Shown here: positions 33,930 to 43,054 of the stretch, piece after piece
Numbering within the stretch: the stretch's first letter is position 1
Layout: each line of letters begins with the position of its first letter
From: Bacillus sp. OV166
Lineage (GTDB): Bacteria > Bacillota > Bacilli > Bacillales > Cytobacillaceae
Length of the DNA: 64,000 nucleotides
Assembly (NCBI RefSeq): GCF_900177675.1
Contig: NZ_FXWM01000001.1
Location: 5,341,001-5,405,000 of the forward strand
Direction: 5' to 3'
The notes under the pieces: generated by a model
The model's database searches: none
The model's input: the letters and a program-made list of their open reading frames with translations, nothing else
Told to the model about the DNA's origin: nothing
Translations under genes and position numbers: made by a program

Positions 33930-34103
33930 ATGTATGTAGTAGCTGTTATTTGTATTATTATTGTTATCGTTGTCCTGCTTCTAGCCGTGGGCACCACTTC
34001 TAAAGCCTACACATATAAACATACTGTGGACCCAATAGAAAATAATCCATATCTTGACCAAGAGAAGGACCAAGAACATAATCAGGACCAAAATAAAGCT
34101 TAA
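33930..34103 (+). CDS. ytzI: YtzI-like small membrane protein
   Basis: A 57-residue protein with one N-terminal helix (YVVAVICIIIVIVVLLLAVG) and a charged tail rich in Glu, Asp and Gln (PYLDQEKDQEHNQDQNKA). It matches B. subtilis YtzI by size, the TTSKAY..KHTVDP segment, and its position beside luxS. AAAGGAGGC lies before the ATG at 33930; the longer frame from 33894 begins inside a non-coding stretch. Function unknown. Confidence 0.8.
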   Translation: MYVVAVICIIIVIVVLLLAVGTTSKAYTYKHTVDPIENNPYLDQEKDQEHNQDQNKA

Positions 34104-34138
34104 AAAAATTCCTATTCAAGTAGAATAGGAATTTTTAT
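34104..34138 (+). terminator. Rho-independent terminator of ytzI
   Basis: AAAAATTCCTATTC and GAATAGGAATTTTT pair around AAGTA and end in TTTTTATTATTTG. Confidence 0.85.
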
Positions 34139-34164
34139 TATTTGTCTAGCTTCTGCTTTTCTAA

Positions 34165-34638
34165 TTAAGCAAATACCTGTTTAAGGTCTTCCTTGTTTTG
34201 TTCAAGCCAGAAACGCATTAAACGTTTAGCGCCTTCCAAATCATGCAGTTTTGCTTGGCCGCATTGTCGTTCATTTGCAGCAGGAATTTCGACGATTTCA
34301 ACTGCAGCCTTCATCGTATCCTCAAGAAGATCAATGATTTCCTCCACAGTCGGCTCGCCGCTGACAACAAGGTAATAGCCGGTTTGGCAGCCCATTGGTG
34401 AAATATCGATAATATCAAAGTGATCATACTTCTCGGAGTGCTCACGAAGATTAAAGGCAAGCAAGTGCTCTAGTGTATGAATGACATCAGGTTTCATCGC
34501 CTGTTTATTGGGCTGGCAAAAGCGAATATCAAATTTATTAACAACACCGTCACTTCCAACTTTGTGGACCCCGCAATGTCTCACATAAGGGGCTTTAACA
34601 GCGTTATGATCTAAATCAAAGCTTTCAACTGAAGGCAT
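34165..34638 (-). CDS. luxS: S-ribosylhomocysteine lyase LuxS
   Basis: Splits S-ribosylhomocysteine into homocysteine and DPD, the AI-2 precursor, closing the activated methyl cycle fed by metK. The 157-residue protein has zinc ligands in HTLEH and in the Cys of ERQCGQAKLHD, and the catalytic Cys in PMGCQTGYY. The ATG at 34638 is preferred because the upstream GTG in frame is part of AGGAGTG. Monocistronic, convergent with ytzI. Confidence 0.97.
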   Translation of the reverse strand: MPSVESFDLDHNAVKAPYVRHCGVHKVGSDGVVNKFDIRFCQPNKQAMKPDVIHTLEHLLAFNLREHSEKYDHFDIIDISPMGCQTGYYLVVSGEPTVEEIIDLLEDTMKAAVEIVEIPAANERQCGQAKLHDLEGAKRLMRFWLEQNKEDLKQVFA

Positions 34639-34779
34639 CGATATCACTCCTTTTTTTATCTACCATTTATCATACAATAAATTCCGAGTTTTTTCATCCA
34701 CTTACATACAATTAACAATTTAGACGATATTATTTATTTATGGTATCTTGTAGTTAATTGTAGTTAAGGAGAGATTGAC

Positions 34780-35007
34780 ATGTTAAAAAAAGTCTTCCTA
34801 GCGATTATACGTTTTTATCAAATTATTATCTCACCTATAAAACCGCCGACCTGCCGTTTTTATCCTACTTGTTCCCATTATGGTATGGAAGCGATTGGGC
34901 GGTTTGGTGCTTTAAAAGGCGGCTGGCTCACTATCAAAAGGATATCAAAATGTCATCCCTTTCATCCTGGTGGCTTGGATCCTGTTCCTGAAAAAGAGAA
35001 GCTTTAA
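34780..35007 (+). CDS. yidD: Membrane protein insertion efficiency factor YidD
   Basis: A 75-residue protein of the YidD family: RFYQIIISPIKPPTCRFYPTC, then SHYGMEAIGRFG, KGGWLTIKRISKCHPFHPGG. Members sit at the inner membrane face and help YidC-dependent insertion. B. subtilis YtjA is the counterpart next to luxS. AAGGAGAGA precedes the ATG. Its TAA overlaps the stop of the convergent carbonic anhydrase gene in a shared TTAA. Confidence 0.95.
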   Translation: MLKKVFLAIIRFYQIIISPIKPPTCRFYPTCSHYGMEAIGRFGALKGGWLTIKRISKCHPFHPGGLDPVPEKEKL

Positions 35008-35576
35008 TTCTTATTGCCATCAACAATTAAATCAAGCTTTCCTGTCTTTGGGTCGATAACCAATCCATGAACAGGAACACCCTTTGGCATTAATGGATGA
35101 TTTTTTATGATATCTACACTGTGCTCAACACTCTCGGTCACATTATCAAATCCATGAAGCCATTTTTTAATATCGATTCCAGAATATGTAAGAGTGTCTA
35201 TCGTTTCTTCTGATATTCCACGCTCCATCATACTCTCAATCACTGGTTCAGCTTTAAGACCGCTCATGCCGCAATCATAATGGGCAATGACTAAAACCTC
35301 TTGAGCCTTCAATTGATAAACAGCAACCAGTATACTTCTCATCACACTTCCAAAAGGGTGTGACACTAGGCCGCCAGCGTCTTTTATGAGCTTTGCATCA
35401 CCATTTCCCAAATTCAATGCTTTCGGCAATAATTCCAATAGTCTGGTATCCATACATGTAAGAATCACCATGCGTTTATTAGGGAATTTAGTTGTTTCAT
35501 ACTTTTCATATTCGTGGTTTTCCACAAATTTTTTATTATAGTCTAACAGCTCATTCAATAATGTAGGGTTACTCAT
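35004..35576 (-). CDS. ytiB: Beta-carbonic anhydrase (YtiB-like)
   Basis: Interconverts CO2 and bicarbonate. The 190-residue protein has the zinc-site motifs CMDTR and HYDCGM (C-x-D-x-R and H-x-x-C), typical of beta-class enzymes. The frame opens at 35636, but the ATG at 35576 follows AAAGGATGG and begins MSNPTLLNELL, so it is chosen. The stop is shared tail to tail with yidD. Position matches B. subtilis ytiB, one of its putative carbonic anhydrases. Confidence 0.9.
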   Translation of the reverse strand: MSNPTLLNELLDYNKKFVENHEYEKYETTKFPNKRMVILTCMDTRLLELLPKALNLGNGDAKLIKDAGGLVSHPFGSVMRSILVAVYQLKAQEVLVIAHYDCGMSGLKAEPVIESMMERGISEETIDTLTYSGIDIKKWLHGFDNVTESVEHSVDIIKNHPLMPKGVPVHGLVIDPKTGKLDLIVDGNKN

Positions 35577-35746
35577 GATAACCATCCTTTCTTTTGTTTC
35601 TTTCTTAGCATACCTAATTTTTAATGATGAAACCAAATATTATACTTGCTTTTGAGGAAATTTTTTTGTAAGATACTAATGGAAATCGGAATCGTTCCGT
35701 ATTATGCATTCATAATCATTCAGAATTCAAAAAAAATTTCGATAAT

Positions 35747-35767
35747 AAATCGTAATTAATCCGATTT
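35747..35767 (+). promoter_or_regulatory. Putative Zur box
   Basis: AAATCGTAATTAATCCGATTT is an imperfect palindrome close to the Bacillus Zur operator (AAATCGTAATNATTACGATTT). It lies 24 bases before the start of a zinc-binding lipoprotein gene. Zinc-dependent repression is inferred. Confidence 0.7.
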
Positions 35768-35790
35768 AATAATATATTGAAGGAGTCTTT

Positions 35791-36726
35791 ATGAAAAAAA
35801 TCATCCTTTTCCTTTCTTTTCTGTTACCAATAAGTCTTCTGTTGTCCGCGTGTTCAAATGGTAAAGACCATGAACAAAAAAAGAAGGACCAGTTAACTAT
35901 TTATACAACAGTATTCCCACTTCAATATTTTACTCAACAAATTGGTGGAAAATATGTAAATGTAAAAACGATCTATCCACCTGGGGCAGATGAACACACA
36001 TTTGAACCATCCCAAAAGGATATGATGAATTTAGCCGATTCCGACCTATTTTTCTACATTGGACTTGGACTTGAAGGATTTGTGGAAAAAGCAAAAGGAA
36101 CATTGAAAAATGAACATGTAACATTAATCCCAACGGCTGAGGAACTAAAACTCCCAAAAAGCGACGATTCACATGAAGAAGAACATGACCATAGCAATTC
36201 GGATGTCAACCCACATGTATGGCTTGACCCCATTTATTCTAAGGAAATGGCTGCTGTCATCCGTGATTCTTTAATTAAACAAATGCCGCAGCACAAAAAA
36301 CTATTCAATGAGAATTTTAAACAACTTGCCCAAAAGTTAGATGAACTAAATACTAAATATAAGCAGACACTTACACATGCGAAGCATAAAAAGATTATCG
36401 TTACACATGCGGCGTTCAGTTATTGGGAAAAACGTTATGGAATTGAACAAATCAGCATATCAGGTCTTTCGACTGCTAATGAGCCGACCCAAAAGGAATT
36501 AGAAAAAATTATTTCTGTAGCTGAACATGATGGTTTACACTATATGCTTTTCGAACAAAATGTCCAATCAAAACTTGGAAAAATTGTTCAAAAAGAAATT
36601 GGGGCAAAAGCATTACACATTCATAATCTTGCTGTTTTGTCTAACGACAACATCAAAAACAAGGAAACCTATTTTTCTTTAATGAATAAAAATCTTGAAT
36701 CATTAGAAATAGCCTTAAATAACTAA
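35791..36726 (+). CDS. znuA: Zinc-binding lipoprotein of an ABC importer (ZnuA/AdcA-like)
   Basis: A 311-residue lipoprotein with lipobox LLLSACS. The cluster A-1 fold shows GADEHTFEPSQKDM with the first His ligand, NPHVWLDP, and VTHAAFSYWEKRYG, together with the His/Asp/Glu-rich zinc loop HEEEHDHSNSD. A Zur-like operator lies just upstream. No permease or ATPase gene is adjacent, so this is an orphan binding protein or its partners are elsewhere. AAGGAG precedes the ATG. Confidence 0.9.
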   Translation: MKKIILFLSFLLPISLLLSACSNGKDHEQKKKDQLTIYTTVFPLQYFTQQIGGKYVNVKTIYPPGADEHTFEPSQKDMMNLADSDLFFYIGLGLEGFVEKAKGTLKNEHVTLIPTAEELKLPKSDDSHEEEHDHSNSDVNPHVWLDPIYSKEMAAVIRDSLIKQMPQHKKLFNENFKQLAQKLDELNTKYKQTLTHAKHKKIIVTHAAFSYWEKRYGIEQISISGLSTANEPTQKELEKIISVAEHDGLHYMLFEQNVQSKLGKIVQKEIGAKALHIHNLAVLSNDNIKNKETYFSLMNKNLESLEIALNN

Positions 36727-36736
36727 ATTTGAAGAT

Positions 36737-36776
36737 GAAATGAACCAGGCCGCTTTTAACCTGGTTCATTTTTTTA
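36737..36776 (+). terminator. Rho-independent terminator of the zinc-binding lipoprotein gene
   Basis: AATGAACCAGG and CCTGGTTCATT pair around CCGCTTTTAA and end in TTTTTTT. Confidence 0.9.
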
Positions 36777-36795
36777 ATTCTCTATTAAAATTGGA

Positions 36796-36925
36796 TGTTG
36801 ATTTCCACTCCAGGCGCGTGCTTTCCGCGGGCGGTCCGGGGAGCCTCCTCGGCGCTAAGCGCCTGCGGGGTCTCCCCTGCCCCGTCCTCCCGCAGGAGTC
36901 TTCGCGCCTTCTGCTCCAATCAACA
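36796..36925. repeat. GC-rich repeat element, core copy
   Basis: TGTTGATTTCC at the left and AATCAACA at the right are near inverse ends. The centre is strongly palindromic (CCGGGGAGCCTCCTCGGCGC, then CTGCGGGGTCTCCCC, then CCGTCCTCCCGCAGGAGTC). It matches the core of the copy at 32301-32481 but lacks the outer GGCTTTGTTAA ends. Confidence 0.88.
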
Positions 36926-36963
36926 TTGTTCCAAAATTAACTATAAGCTTTATAAAAACATTT

Positions 36964-38070
36964 TTATAAAACAAATGTTTCTTTCATTAGCAAGGTTTCC
37001 TGTAATCTTTTTTCGTTTATTTCAAATCCAATCCCAGGACTGGATGGGACTTTGACAAATCCGTTTTCAACGGTTACTTCAGGAGTTATAATATCTTCCT
37101 CCCAAAAGCGATTAGAAGCAGAGATATCTCCTGGGATCGAAAATCCTGGTAATGAGGCGAGTGCAATATTATGGGCGCGAGAAACCCCAAACTCGATCAT
37201 ACCCCCACACCAAACCGGTAAGCCCTTTTCGAAGCAATAGTCATGAATTCGTTTCGCTTCATACAAGCCCCCTACCCTGCCCACTTTAATATTAATTACC
37301 TGACAACTTCCGAACTCGATGGCTTTTCGAGCATCATCATAGCTGACAATGCTTTCGTCCAAACATATAGGTGTTTTAATTTCTTTTTGAAGCAAGGCAT
37401 GTTCAAGAATATCATCATAGCCCAGCGGCTGCTCGATCATCAGCAAGTTAAAGTCATCAAGTGCTTTTATTCGTTCGATATCCTTAATCGTATAGGCAGA
37501 ATTCGCATCTGCCATGATAGGCAGTTCAGGATAAAAACGGCGAATTTCAGAAAGAAAAGCATAATCCTGCTGTGGATTTATTTTAACTTTAATTCTTTGA
37601 TAACCGTCCTCAAGATATTGCTCAATTTGCTGGAGTGCATTTTTAGTGGAATCTGTGGCCACTACAACCCCTGACACAATCAAAGACCGTGTTCCCCCAA
37701 GGAGTTTTGATAGTGGCAGCGAATGACTCTTCGCAAATAAATCCCATACAGCTGTTTCTAAGGCAGCCTTAGCCATATTGTTCCTTCTTACCGAGCTAAA
37801 CAGCTGAGAGACCTCCTCAGGATGGTTTATGGGTGTTTTTTGAAGGAGTGGAATCAAAAAATCAGTTAACATATGTAAACTTGTTTTAACCGTTTCTTCT
37901 GTGTACCACGGAGTAGAAAAGGCAACGCCCTCTCCAAACCCTGATACACCATCGGAATTGGTTATCTTAATGATTATTCCCTCACGGTTCTTCACGGCTC
38001 CTAAATGGGTCAGAAACGGGTCATTTAATGGCATTTGAATGACATTTAACTCTACTGCTGCTATCTTCAT
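36964..38070 (-). CDS. menC: o-Succinylbenzoate synthase
   Basis: Dehydrates SHCHC to o-succinylbenzoate in menaquinone synthesis. A 368-residue enolase-superfamily barrel: catalytic Lys in QRIKVKINP, metal Asp/Glu in MADANSAY, IEQPL and CLDES, and the second Lys in INIKVGRVGG. The ATG at 38070 overlaps the menE stop as TAATG and has GGAGACC upstream; the longer frame is rejected. Members of this branch often also have N-succinylamino acid racemase activity. Last gene of the men operon here. Confidence 0.94.
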   Translation of the reverse strand: MKIAAVELNVIQMPLNDPFLTHLGAVKNREGIIIKITNSDGVSGFGEGVAFSTPWYTEETVKTSLHMLTDFLIPLLQKTPINHPEEVSQLFSSVRRNNMAKAALETAVWDLFAKSHSLPLSKLLGGTRSLIVSGVVVATDSTKNALQQIEQYLEDGYQRIKVKINPQQDYAFLSEIRRFYPELPIMADANSAYTIKDIERIKALDDFNLLMIEQPLGYDDILEHALLQKEIKTPICLDESIVSYDDARKAIEFGSCQVINIKVGRVGGLYEAKRIHDYCFEKGLPVWCGGMIEFGVSRAHNIALASLPGFSIPGDISASNRFWEEDIITPEVTVENGFVKVPSSPGIGFEINEKRLQETLLMKETFVL

Positions 38071-39563
38071 TACCGGGTCTCCTCTTTCACCCACTCCCGG
38101 AGCTCTCGGCGGAGTATTTTTTTAGATGCGTTTCTAGGCAGTTCCTTAGTAAAATAAAATGCTTTAGGGACTTTATATTTGGCTAAACGCTCTTTACAAA
38201 ATTGCTCAAGTGCTCCAACCGAAGGATTTGTTCCTTCTCTTTTTACAATATAAGCAATCGGCACTTGTCCCCACTCAGCATCCTCTAAACTTGTCACACC
38301 AGCCTCTGAAACATCCGGATGGGCTAACAAAACTGCCTCAATTTCTGCAGGGTAAATATTCTCTCCCCCTGAAATAATTAAGTCAGAACGCCGATCGAGT
38401 ACATATAAGAAGCCTTCTTCATCTAAGTAGCCCACATCTCCCGTGTGGAACCAGCCATTAATAAACTTTTCTTCTGTTACTTCAGGAAGGAATAGATACC
38501 CTGGGGTAACATTGGGTCCTTTTATGACAATTTCACCTGGCATACCTGAGGGAGCCAGACCACCATCTTCTGCAACTATTTGAAGCTGCGAGGTGAACAA
38601 TGGCTTTCCTGCCGAGCCTAGCTTCGTCAGACTATATTCTGGAGAAAGTGTCACGATTTGCGAGGAGGATTCGGTCATTCCATAGGTTTGGAAGACAGGA
38701 ATTTCTTTTTCTATACACGCTTGGAGTAATGGTAATGGTGCAGGTCCTCCTCCCAGAAGCATACACCGAAAATGATTAGGCAGGCGCCTCTCTCGAAGAT
38801 CATCAACTATTCGTCGCAGGGAAGTACCAACAACTGACATGATGGTCACTTTTTTATCATGAATATCATGAATGGTTTCTTCAACATCAAAGTGCTCGTG
38901 GAGAACGATCGGCATTCCATATATGACACTGCGCATTAAAATTGAAAAGCCGCTAATATGAAAAAGCGGAACGTTACAAAGCCAGGAATCCCCTTCAATA
39001 AATCCTAAATTTAAGGCTGAACCAACGGAACTCCACCAGTGATTTCCATAGGTTTGGATTACCCCCTTGGGATTTCCAGTGGTTCCGGACGTATACATTA
39101 TCGTACAAATTTCTGATAAGCTGATTTCTTCCTGAATAATGGGCGCGTTTTGACTGCCGAAAAATATCTCTGCCTTTGTCAGCGAACAAATTGATGGAAT
39201 TTGACTATTTATGAACGTTTTTGTTTCAGAAAAAGTATCTTCAATTATTAAAGAGACGGCCTTTGCATCAATTAGCTGCCATACTAGTTCCGACGGAGAA
39301 AGGCGGTTGTTCAAAATTACAGCCCGAACCCCTAATAGTTGAAGGGCAAATAATATGACAACTGTATCTAGGTTGCTTTTTAATAAAACACCAACATATT
39401 GGCTTTTTCGCATTCCTAACCCTTGTAGCTGTCCTGCAACTTGATAAGAACGTTGGTAGAGTTCGCCAAAGGTTATGGTTTGTTCCTGAAAATACACCGC
39501 TGTTCGTTCAGGGGTTAGAAACGCTCTTTTCTTCAAAAAATTAGGCATCATTTCGCTTTGCAT
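38070..39563 (-). CDS. menE: o-Succinylbenzoate-CoA ligase
   Basis: Activates o-succinylbenzoate with CoA and ATP. The 497-residue ANL enzyme shows the A3 motif YTSGTTGNPKGVIQ, the TYGMTESSS core, GWFHTGDVGY (A7), and LDRRSDLIISGGENIYP (A8). The longest frame adds 68 residues with no RBS and runs through a hairpin; the ATG at 39563 follows AGGAAAGGTG. It comes after menB with a 91-base gap that holds a terminator-like hairpin. Confidence 0.94.
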   Translation of the reverse strand: MQSEMMPNFLKKRAFLTPERTAVYFQEQTITFGELYQRSYQVAGQLQGLGMRKSQYVGVLLKSNLDTVVILFALQLLGVRAVILNNRLSPSELVWQLIDAKAVSLIIEDTFSETKTFINSQIPSICSLTKAEIFFGSQNAPIIQEEISLSEICTIMYTSGTTGNPKGVIQTYGNHWWSSVGSALNLGFIEGDSWLCNVPLFHISGFSILMRSVIYGMPIVLHEHFDVEETIHDIHDKKVTIMSVVGTSLRRIVDDLRERRLPNHFRCMLLGGGPAPLPLLQACIEKEIPVFQTYGMTESSSQIVTLSPEYSLTKLGSAGKPLFTSQLQIVAEDGGLAPSGMPGEIVIKGPNVTPGYLFLPEVTEEKFINGWFHTGDVGYLDEEGFLYVLDRRSDLIISGGENIYPAEIEAVLLAHPDVSEAGVTSLEDAEWGQVPIAYIVKREGTNPSVGALEQFCKERLAKYKVPKAFYFTKELPRNASKKILRRELREWVKEETR

Positions 39564-39606
39564 AATTGTCACCTTTCCTAATCTGCCTTGCTTTCTCCCA
39601 GATTTT

Positions 39607-39641
39607 CTATTAAAAACAGCCTGATGGAAACCATCAAGCTG
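39607..39641 (-). terminator. Terminator-like hairpin between menB and menE
   Basis: Minus-strand CAGCTTGATGG and CCATCAGGCTG pair around TTT with one mismatch, then TTTTTA. It lies inside the operon, so it may act as a partial terminator that lowers menE-menC expression. Confidence 0.65.
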
Positions 39642-39654
39642 CTGGTAAAAACTA

Positions 39655-40473
39655 TCAAGGAAAACGAGGGAATTTACCAAAATCAGGCTTACGCTTTTCT
39701 TTAAATGAATCACGGCCTTCTTTGGCTTCATCGGTTGTATAGTAAAGCAGGGTTGCGTCGCCAGCAAATTGTTGAAGACCAGCTAATCCGTCTGTATCAG
39801 CATTCATGGCTGCTTTCAAGAAACGAAGGGCAGTTGGACTTTTCTCAAGTATTTCACTACACCATTGAATCGTTTCTTCCTCTACTCTTTCAAGCGGAAC
39901 AACCGTATTCACCAAGCCCATATCAAGTGCCTCTTGGGCATTGTATTGACGACATAGGAACCAGATTTCCCGAGCTTTTTTATGTCCAACAATTCTAGCT
40001 AGGTAGCCTGAGCCGTATCCAGCATCAAAGCTTCCAACATTCGGTCCAGTTTGTCCGAAAATAGCATTATCCGCTGCAATCGTTAAGTCACACACAATGT
40101 GCAGCACATGACCACCACCGATGGCATATCCTTTTACCATTGCGATAACAGGTTTTGGAATAACACGAATAAGGCGCTGAAGGTCAAGAACATTTAGACG
40201 AGGAATTTGATCCTCTCCAACATATCCCCCATGGCCACGAACTTTTTGGTCACCACCTGAACAAAATGCCTTATCTCCTGCTCCAGTTAAAATAATAACT
40301 CCTACGCTAGAATCATCTCGTGCGAAGGCAAAAGCATCAATTAATTCCGAAACAGTTCTCGGTGTAAATGCATTATGTACATGTGGACGATTAATGGTGA
40401 TTTTCGCAATACCATTGTATGTTTCATATAGAATTTCCTCATATTTGCGTCCTGCAATCCATTCTACTGTCAA
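39655..40473 (-). CDS. menB: 1,4-Dihydroxy-2-naphthoyl-CoA synthase
   Basis: Closes the ring of o-succinylbenzoyl-CoA. A 272-residue crotonase: GDKAFCSGGDQKVRG forms the oxyanion region, GGGHVLHIVCDLTIA the second, and GSFDAGYGSGYLAR the catalytic region. Starts at TTG, 8 bases after GGGAGG; no ATG fits better. It lies 18 bases after menH on the same strand. Confidence 0.96.
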   Translation of the reverse strand: MTVEWIAGRKYEEILYETYNGIAKITINRPHVHNAFTPRTVSELIDAFAFARDDSSVGVIILTGAGDKAFCSGGDQKVRGHGGYVGEDQIPRLNVLDLQRLIRVIPKPVIAMVKGYAIGGGHVLHIVCDLTIAADNAIFGQTGPNVGSFDAGYGSGYLARIVGHKKAREIWFLCRQYNAQEALDMGLVNTVVPLERVEEETIQWCSEILEKSPTALRFLKAAMNADTDGLAGLQQFAGDATLLYYTTDEAKEGRDSFKEKRKPDFGKFPRFP

Positions 40474-40491
40474 AATGAAATCCTCCCTTAT

Positions 40492-41304
40492 TTATTCTTT
40501 TGACAAAAAGTCACTTACTATTGTACCAAACTTTTCTGGTTCTTCCACATGAATTGCATGCCCACTACCTTCAATAACCACCCAAGAGGTATTTTTTAGC
40601 TCTTTCATCATTTTATCCGCAATATCACAAAACTTTTTATCTTCTTCACCCGTTAACAGCATGACCTCGCAAGTTAGTTCGTTTAATTTCCCCCACCAGT
40701 TAGGCTGAGATCCGGTTCCCATCCCAAGCAGGCTGTTCGCGAGCCCAGTAGGCGAATTGTTTAAACGTTGTTCTCTTATGACCTGCTTTTGTGCTGAAGG
40801 CAATCGTTTCATCGTTTGAAAAAGGGGGATCCCTTCCCAATAATCTACAAACGAGCTTATCCCCTGTTCTTTAATAAATTTAGCAAGTTCCGCATCTTTC
40901 ATACGGCGAAGTTGACTTTCATTTTCTGTTGCCAGACCTGGTGAGGCACTTTCAAGTATTAATTTACGGACCCGCTCAGGAAAAAGCAGGGCAAAAGTAA
41001 GGGCAAGTCTTCCACCCATTGAGTAACCAAGTAGATCTACTTGCTTAACATCTAAATGTTCAAGGATCGTTTTTAGATCCTTCGCAACTGACTCTATTTG
41101 ATATCGACTAAGTACATCGGGTGATTCCGTTTTTCCATGTCCAATGATGTCAGGATTAATTAGTTTCATTTGCTTCTCCCAAGCATCATAGAAAGGAGTC
41201 CATGTCGAGCTGTCCCCGGTAAATCCATGTAAAAGAACAAGCGGGATAGATCCTTCCCCGTACACTTCGACATGATATTGAATCCCGTCGCTAACAATCT
41301 TCAT
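40492..41304 (-). CDS. menH: SHCHC synthase MenH
   Basis: Eliminates pyruvate from SEPHCHC to give SHCHC. The 270-residue alpha/beta hydrolase shows LLHGFTGDSSTW, nucleophile GYSMGGR, acid in LTGEEDKKF and His in GSGHAIHVEEP. It starts directly after the menD stop with no gap. The Ser-His pair has lyase rather than hydrolase function in this family. Confidence 0.93.
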   Translation of the reverse strand: MKIVSDGIQYHVEVYGEGSIPLVLLHGFTGDSSTWTPFYDAWEKQMKLINPDIIGHGKTESPDVLSRYQIESVAKDLKTILEHLDVKQVDLLGYSMGGRLALTFALLFPERVRKLILESASPGLATENESQLRRMKDAELAKFIKEQGISSFVDYWEGIPLFQTMKRLPSAQKQVIREQRLNNSPTGLANSLLGMGTGSQPNWWGKLNELTCEVMLLTGEEDKKFCDIADKMMKELKNTSWVVIEGSGHAIHVEEPEKFGTIVSDFLSKE

Positions 41305-43053
41305 TTAATGTTCACCTTTGACAAAGTTCGATATTTCCCGGGAAACAAAGTTCCAAAATCCGCGGTGTTCGTCACGGTTAACGTCTCTGTTTGTTCTAAG
41401 TTCATATACTTTTAACCCCGTTTGATTCGTAGCCTTCATCATTTCTGACCCTAAATGGTCCCAATCTTCAATCTTCGTAAATTCACCCTTAAACATCTTA
41501 ACCGAATGCTCAAATTCTAGATCTAGTGGGGTTCCAAACAGCAGTTCAAAATTCTTAGGATGCTCCGATTGAGGAAGGAAGGAAAAAATTCCGCCTCCAT
41601 TATTGTTAACCAGAAGAATATTAATATCAATATTGTACAACTTTGCTGCAATCAGACCATTTAAGTCGTGGAAAAAAGTTAAATCGCCAAGGACAAGGTA
41701 TAAGGATTTTGAGTATAAAGCTGCACCTAAAGCGGTCGAAACAGTACCATCGATCCCATTGGCTCCCCTGTTCGCCATTACTTTGATGGCTTTATTATTG
41801 TTAATAAAAAAACTATCCAAGTCGCGAATTGGCATACTATTGCCAACAAAAAGGGTAGCACCCTCTGGTACCATATCGGCTAATTGATAAAATAGTTTGC
41901 CTTCACTTAATTCTGTTATATCTCTTAGAGCATTCATATTTTCTTTGGTTAACCCGTTTACCTTTTTCCATTTCGTTAAAAATTGGGATGAGGGGTTCTC
42001 ATTCGTATATGACAATAGCTTCTTGCAGAATACCGATTCATCACAAAAGATCATACTGGTTGACAAGGATGAAGGATCACGCCAGCCTCCGCCGCCATCA
42101 ATCACAAATTGTTCAGCATCTCCATTTTCTTTTAAGAAGATCGTTAATGCTTTTGATATTGGCATCGCACCAAATCGAATAACAACTTCTGGTTTAAGGA
42201 AGGTTTTTGCATCTTCATTCCTTAGGAAGGTATCATAAGTTTCAATGATATTTTTAAGGCTATGTTGCCCACTTCTTAATTGTGATAAGGGGTCTGCAAT
42301 GATTGGAAAATTTAATTTCTCAGCTAATTGCGTAACCGTGTTAGGAAATTCAGCATCTCCCATGTTTCCACAAATAATAACACCTTTATTTGTCTTATTA
42401 AGCCTTTCAGCTATTTCCTGAAAATGTTCATCTGAAAGGGTTAAGTCCCCGTTTTGAACTTTTATATACCCATTTGGTCGTTCATTAAGCTGGAAGAGCT
42501 CATCATCCATCTTTGGAATTAGCGGCTCTCTGAAAGGAAAATTCAAATGTACAGGACCAGAATGGGCACTAGTGGCAATCGCAACTGCCCGGGCACAAAC
42601 GGTCCTGGCATAGCGGATGATTTCATCACTTTTTTCAGGCAATGCCATTTCGGAGAACCATTTCACATGCTTCCCATATAAATGGATTTGGTCGATTGCC
42701 TGTGGGGCACCAACCTCTCTCAGTTCATGTGGTCGATCCGCTGTAAGTACAATCAATGGTACCCGAGCATAACGCGCTTCAACAATCGCAGGAAAATAGT
42801 TTGCTGCGGCTGTACCTGAAGTACAAAGTATGGCAACTGGCTTATTTAACGACTTTGCAATTCCCAACGCAAAGAAAGCCGCTGACCGTTCATCTACATG
42901 GATATGGACTTTCAAGTCAGGATGTTCTGCCATGATCATCGCCATTGGAGTTGACCTTGAACCAGGGCTAACAACTACATCCGTAACTCCCGAAAAAATA
43001 AGTTCAGCAACTACGGCGGCTATATAGGCTGTTAATGATTCTTGATGATTCAT
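41305..43053 (-). CDS. menD: SEPHCHC synthase MenD
   Basis: Condenses isochorismate with 2-oxoglutarate using thiamine diphosphate. The 582-residue protein shows DERSAAFFALGIAK (cofactor-activating Glu), the ThDP-binding GDLTFFHDLNGL and the GNSMPIRD segment. The ATG at 43053 has TTGGAGG in front; the TTG of that RBS extends the frame but is not the start. It begins one base after the menF stop. High similarity in layout to B. subtilis. Confidence 0.96.
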   Translation of the reverse strand: MNHQESLTAYIAAVVAELIFSGVTDVVVSPGSRSTPMAMIMAEHPDLKVHIHVDERSAAFFALGIAKSLNKPVAILCTSGTAAANYFPAIVEARYARVPLIVLTADRPHELREVGAPQAIDQIHLYGKHVKWFSEMALPEKSDEIIRYARTVCARAVAIATSAHSGPVHLNFPFREPLIPKMDDELFQLNERPNGYIKVQNGDLTLSDEHFQEIAERLNKTNKGVIICGNMGDAEFPNTVTQLAEKLNFPIIADPLSQLRSGQHSLKNIIETYDTFLRNEDAKTFLKPEVVIRFGAMPISKALTIFLKENGDAEQFVIDGGGGWRDPSSLSTSMIFCDESVFCKKLLSYTNENPSSQFLTKWKKVNGLTKENMNALRDITELSEGKLFYQLADMVPEGATLFVGNSMPIRDLDSFFINNNKAIKVMANRGANGIDGTVSTALGAALYSKSLYLVLGDLTFFHDLNGLIAAKLYNIDINILLVNNNGGGIFSFLPQSEHPKNFELLFGTPLDLEFEHSVKMFKGEFTKIEDWDHLGSEMMKATNQTGLKVYELRTNRDVNRDEHRGFWNFVSREISNFVKGEH

Positions 43054-43054
43054 A

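Noticed and set aside
39564..39767. 68-residue N-terminal extension of menE
   Set aside because: It lacks an RBS, overlaps menB and a hairpin, and the downstream ATG with AGGAAAGGTG matches the family start.
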